DNA of 7,983 nt. Source: Lysobacterales bacterium (GTDB lineage: Bacteria; Pseudomonadota; Gammaproteobacteria; Xanthomonadales; Rhodanobacteraceae). The notes under the pieces were generated by a model. The model did no database searches and was not told the origin of the DNA. It worked only from the letters and a program-made list of their open reading frames with translations. Both the position numbers and the translations under genes were made by a program. This document shows, piece by piece, positions 6,450 to 7,983 of the stretch. Where the stretch lies: NCBI GenBank assembly GCA_013298265.1, contig JAAFHE010000144.1, positions 1-7,983 on the forward strand. Direction: 5' to 3'. Position 1 is the first letter of the stretch, and every line of letters begins with the position of its first letter.

Positions 6450-6917
6450 ATGTATCAGCCCCTCCGAACGACGGTAGGAATACTGTCCGCCGCGGCACTC
6501 GTGGTCTCGGTCACGGTCCTGTGCGCGGCGCCCATGCGCACGAGCGCCCAATCGGTCGAGATATCCATCACGGTTGACGCCGACTCGGTCGAGATCATTC
6601 GCGCCTGGCGCCGCCAGCAAGGGCTCGATCCACCGGACGCGCAGGCTGACGAACGCGTCGTGGAGTTGCTGCGGCGCTGGCAGGCCGAGCGTAATAAGGC
6701 GGCCGTGGCTGCGCCTGCCGAGGACGCCGGCGACACGCGTGTTCAGCCCGCGCCGCGTCCGAAGCGGCCAGCGACGCGCCCGAGGCCGCCAACGACGCGC
6801 CCGAGGCAACCAGCGACGCGTCGGCTCAGCCGGCGCCGCGCCCCAGTCCGTAGCCGCCAACCGGCACTGTCTGCGTGCCTTCACCGAAACTCGCGATCAA
6901 CGGCATGGCCTGCTTGA
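6450..6917 (+). CDS. Small exported protein of unknown function, probably frameshifted near its 3' end
   Basis: GGAGG (6438-6442) stands 7 bases before ATG 6450. The N-terminus is a signal peptide with a hydrophobic core at about residues 8-27 and a likely cut near TSA at 33. A short acidic, then helical segment follows (VEISITVDADSVEIIRAW, then VVELLRRWQAERNK at about 70-83). After about residue 98 this frame becomes an Arg/Pro-rich tail with poor third-position GC and runs 92 bases into the opposite-strand gene. In the -1 frame, the same DNA from about 6750 gives strong third-position GC and an Ala/Glu/Asp/Pro-rich tail with a 7-residue repeat, ending at TAG 6851-6853. That is probably the ancestral C-terminus, cut off by a 1-base deletion near 6750 or a sequencing error; the intact product would have about 134 residues. 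I know no family for it. Confidence 0.6.
   Translation: MYQPLRTTVGILSAAALVVSVTVLCAAPMRTSAQSVEISITVDADSVEIIRAWRRQQGLDPPDAQADERVVELLRRWQAERNKAAVAAPAEDAGDTRVQPAPRPKRPATRPRPPTTRPRQPATRRLSRRRAPVRSRQPALSACLHRNSRSTAWPA
6764..6826 (+). repeat. Three 21-bp coding repeats, AA(S/N)DAPE type
   Basis: Units lie at 6764-6784, 6785-6805 and 6806-6826. Read in the frame ending at TAG 6851 they encode AASDAPE, AANDAPE and the degenerate ATSDASA. In the frame opened by ATG 6450 they encode Pro/Arg/Thr repeats instead. The repeat period is a multiple of three, so it keeps any frame. Confidence 0.6.
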
Positions 6918-7131
6918 TCGCCGCCTGCACGGCCGGCAGCGCGAGCGAAGCCTTGTGGCTGGCTTCGTCGGTCCAGACTTCGGTGATCCAGACCGTATCG
7001 GCCTGCTTCGGATCGGTGGCGACGACATAGCTCAGGCAGCCCGGCATGTCGTCGGTGCAGTCGAGCAGCGCGGCCACCAGCGCATCGCGCTGGCCAGGAA
7101 CGGCAACGAAATTTCCGATCAGTCCATACAT
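6826..7131 (-). CDS. ABM-family monooxygenase (antibiotic biosynthesis/quinol monooxygenase type)
   Basis: The 101-residue product matches the small ferredoxin-like-fold ABM family in length and layout. It opens with a beta-strand, MYGLIGNFVAVPGQRDALVAAL, followed by MPGCLSYVVATDPKQADTVWITEVW and by DEASHKASLALPAVQAAI. The SYVV...D...VWITEVW...S...H pattern is typical, with His59 in the usual helix position. Members act in the cytoplasm as dimers, oxidising quinols or polyketides without cofactors or breaking down other small molecules; the substrate here is unknown. GGAG (plus-strand 7139-7142) stands 7 bases before the start codon at 7131. The frame stays open upstream to 7794, but that extension lies antisense to the next gene and lacks family similarity. 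The 3' end overlaps the convergent gene by 28 to 92 bases, depending on the latter's true stop. Confidence 0.88.
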   Translation of the reverse strand: MYGLIGNFVAVPGQRDALVAALLDCTDDMPGCLSYVVATDPKQADTVWITEVWTDEASHKASLALPAVQAAIKQAMPLIASFGEGTQTVPVGGYGLGRGAG

Positions 7132-7178
7132 GTGCAGGCTCCGCGAATTCGGGGCGCCATCTTGGCCCGGTCGGCGCA

Positions 7179-7192
7179 CTATTTCCAAATAG
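7179..7192. promoter_or_regulatory. AT-rich operator-like palindrome between divergent genes
   Basis: CTATTT, CC, AAATAG forms a 6-bp inverted repeat with a 2-base centre in an otherwise GC-rich 198-bp gap. It lies 47 bases upstream of the monooxygenase start and about 140 bases before the ATG at 7330. Its base composition and location suit a regulator binding site or part of a minus-strand promoter; no convincing -35 partner was found. Confidence 0.35.
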
Positions 7193-7329
7193 GACCGCAT
7201 CGCGTGCGAAGACCAGGACCGCGTGCGGCCGTCGCCGTGCGGACCTCGACGGGTCATGCAATGCCGCCTTGCACCAGCGCGGCAATTGCCGGAAATTGCC
7301 AAGTCAGCTTCCCTTAGCGCGAGGTTCTC

Positions 7330-7923
7330 ATGTCCCTGCTTCTGCCTGGCGAACTGGCCTGGTACGTCACCGGTCGCTTCTACGCACGCTCCGACGGCAG
7401 CGTCGCCGACTACGGCTATTTTCTGCATCTGGCCGGCATCGAGGCGAGCCTGTTCGGCGGCAGTCCGGGCGAGTCGACGGCGCACTTCACCTTCGCCGCA
7501 GAGCCATTCACGGCCACCGGCGTCAGCAACGGCAGCCTGAGCCTTGCGCTCGATCCGGTCGGCGATTTCTCGGTCTATCTGCAGGCCGAGCCCGCCGGCA
7601 ATTTCGATGACCCGGCCAGCTTCGCCCGCGGCCAGCGCATTGCCACGTTCCGCCGCGTCAGCGTCGTCGTCGGCACGACCGTCGACAGTAGCGCCAGCGC
7701 GGCGCAGCCGCTGATTTCTTCCAATGTATTTTCCGCCCGGCTGCTGATCAGCGAGCCGTTTGAGTTCGCCGGCCGGCGCTACGACCTGCGCCACCAGATC
7801 GGCAAGGGCGTGACGCAGTTCGGCACCGCCGCGGCTGCGCCACTGCCGGCCGCGCAGACACCCAAGGACTATTCTGCCGTGGTCGCGTTCTCGGGCTCGG
7901 CGCTCGCGTTGATTGCGGGCTGA
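7330..7923 (+). CDS. Conserved-looking hypothetical protein, predicted cytoplasmic and beta-rich
   Basis: I do not recognise this 197-residue protein. GAGG (7321-7324) precedes the ATG by 5 bases, and codon third positions are strongly GC, so it is very likely real. There is no signal peptide or membrane anchor. The sequence alternates short hydrophobic strands with Gly, Ser and Asp turns (GELAWYVTGRFYA at 7-19, YGYFLHLAGI at 28-37, FTFAAEPF at 53-60, GDFSVYLQAEP at 78-88, RRVSVVVGTTVD at 108-119, SARLLISEPFEFAGRRYDL at 135-153), which suggests a beta-sandwich or barrel. A Pro/Ala linker near 168-176 precedes the end. It is divergent from the ABM monooxygenase, so shared regulation is possible. 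Confidence 0.8.
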   Translation: MSLLLPGELAWYVTGRFYARSDGSVADYGYFLHLAGIEASLFGGSPGESTAHFTFAAEPFTATGVSNGSLSLALDPVGDFSVYLQAEPAGNFDDPASFARGQRIATFRRVSVVVGTTVDSSASAAQPLISSNVFSARLLISEPFEFAGRRYDLRHQIGKGVTQFGTAAAAPLPAAQTPKDYSAVVAFSGSALALIAG

Positions 7924-7933
7924 GCGTTTTTCA

Positions 7934-7982
7934 GTAGCGCGGGAGTTTGTCCAGGGGTATTGCGAAGCCGGGTAGCTCCCGC
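7934..7982. repeat. Inverted repeat with two GTAG motifs at the window edge
   Basis: gcgggag (7939-7945) pairs with ctcccgc (7976-7982), 15 bases after the stop of the gene at 7330. GTAG occurs at 7934-7937 just before the left arm and at 7972-7975 just before the right arm. It may be a transcript-end hairpin or another REP-like element cut by the window boundary. Confidence 0.3.
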
Positions 7983-7983
7983 T

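Noticed and set aside
5731..6477. Long open frame of 248 codons on the plus strand across the repeat and the gene-free region
   Set aside because: It starts inside the inverted repeat, has no ribosome site, gives an Arg/Cys/Ser-rich product without domains and runs into the start of the gene at 6450.
6740..6765. Programmed -1 ribosomal frameshift
   Set aside because: No slippery heptamer or following pseudoknot is evident; a simple base loss explains the frame change better.
7132..7794. Upstream extension of the monooxygenase frame on the minus strand
   Set aside because: The ABM family starts at the MYGLIGNF strand, GGAG precedes that ATG, and the extension is antisense to the gene at 7330.

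Overview
The window is GC-rich DNA with strong third-codon-position GC. It most likely comes from a gammaproteobacterial chromosome. The surface protein ending in an IPTL-CTERM-like sorting tail and the GTAG-type palindromic repeats are features I associate with Xanthomonadales-like bacteria; that placement is inference. No phage, integrase, transposase, rRNA, tRNA or CRISPR array is visible.

Layout, left to right. (1) Positions 2-1696: the 3' part of a large DUF11-type repeat surface protein with two alternating repeat types and a C-terminal sorting tail, followed by a strong hairpin (1704-1742) and a solitary REP-like element (1757-1800). (2) Positions 1995-3035: an AraC-family regulator with an arabinose-binding-type N-terminal domain. 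Its stop codon lies inside the first of three tandem 34-bp repeats, each carrying a small hairpin (3031-3132). (3) Positions 3395-4795: a secreted serine esterase of the pectinacetylesterase/Notum family. After a perfect 12-bp hairpin comes a membrane-anchored helical protein (4866-5582) that I do not recognise and that may be an accessory factor for the esterase. (4) Positions 5583-6437: about 850 bp without a convincing gene. It holds a terminator-like hairpin, a 175-bp imperfect inverted repeat related to the REP-like element at 1757, other hairpins, an AT-rich island and a promoter with an overlapping inverted repeat. (5) From 6450: a small exported protein whose 3' end appears frameshifted, convergent with an ABM-family monooxygenase on the minus strand (6826-7131). 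(6) Positions 7330-7923: a cytoplasmic-looking protein of unknown function, divergent from the monooxygenase, with an AT-rich operator-like palindrome between them.

The regulator, esterase and anchored protein lie in the same direction and might form a functional group (regulator, secreted enzyme, accessory protein), but hairpins separate each pair, so a single transcript is not assured. Nothing here amounts to a clearly new biological system. The points most worth following up are the tandem hairpin array at the regulator's stop codon, the large REP-like inverted repeat, the esterase-accessory hypothesis and the probable frameshift near 6750.
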